Positions 63,935 to 64,000 of a DNA stretch of 64,000 nucleotides are shown here, in pieces. The notes under the pieces were generated by a model. It saw nothing but the letters and a program-made list of their open reading frames with translations, did not search any database and had not been told where the DNA came from. The translations under genes were made by a program, and so were the position numbers. How positions within the stretch are numbered: the stretch's first letter is position 1; each line of letters begins with the position of its first letter. Source of the DNA: Atopsyche davidsoni (Eukaryota > Arthropoda > Insecta > Trichoptera > Hydrobiosidae); NCBI GenBank assembly GCA_022113835.1, contig JAILWY010000010.1, forward strand, positions 5,357,501-5,421,500. The letters are read 5' to 3'.

Positions 63935-64000
63935 TTTTCAATATTTTTGACAGAGAGTACTTAGTCAAGTTAGTCAGTCAAGTCAGTTTGATAATGAATC
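63935..64000. mobile_element. foldback MITE, copy D, cut by the window edge
   Basis: AATATTTTTGACAGAGAGTA matches the outer end of copies B and C; after about 30 bases the sequence departs (GTCAAGTTAGTCAGTCAAG) and then shows TTTGATAATG, which recalls the inner arm. The rest lies outside the window. Confidence 0.55.

Noticed and set aside
1..64000. CRISPR arrays, operons, rRNA genes, prokaryotic or viral gene sets
   Set aside because: None seen; the gene structures are eukaryotic, with GT-AG introns.

Overview
The window reads as nuclear DNA of an insect, most likely a moth or butterfly. It is very AT-rich, has long introns and many small transposon remnants, and every gene is split by GT-AG introns. 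The two recognisable genes are insect-type nocturnin (curled) and a multi-exon fatty acyl-CoA reductase of the class expanded in Lepidoptera. The species was inferred from family knowledge and base composition only.

Nocturnin (minus strand): six constant exons lie at 1481-4525 and encode a complete catalytic domain. The first constant exon begins with one base followed by an ATG and is preceded by a good splice acceptor. Upstream, on the same strand, are several GC-rich short exons whose donors leave the matching phase. The clearest is at 22862-23091; others are at 8231-8334, 10887-10963, about 7402-7448 and 27134-27171. They suggest a gene with multiple promoters and alternative N-termini spread over about 18-23 kb. 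That large first intron holds a wrecked piggyBac element, foldback MITEs, hairpins and a tandem duplication.

23-50 kb: mostly gene-poor DNA. It contains a CpG-rich block (26.9-27.3 kb), a tRNA-Thr-like pseudogene, several MITEs, and an almost complete hAT-like transposon (30460-33058) with a perfect 8-bp target duplication and a decayed, intron-containing transposase. A few GC-rich unassigned ORFs lie at 40.7 and 43.4-43.7 kb.

51.3-57.2 kb: a complete seven-exon fatty acyl-CoA reductase on the minus strand, with open frames and matching phases throughout (511 aa). The rest, to 64 kb, is AT-rich sequence without a recognised gene; the last 70 bases contain one end of the foldback repeat family seen three times earlier.

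The two genes show no obvious functional link. Nocturnin is a (2')-phosphatase acting on NADP(H) and linked to circadian metabolism; the reductase turns fatty acyl-CoA into alcohol using NADPH. Both therefore touch NADPH and lipid metabolism, but a connection is only inference.
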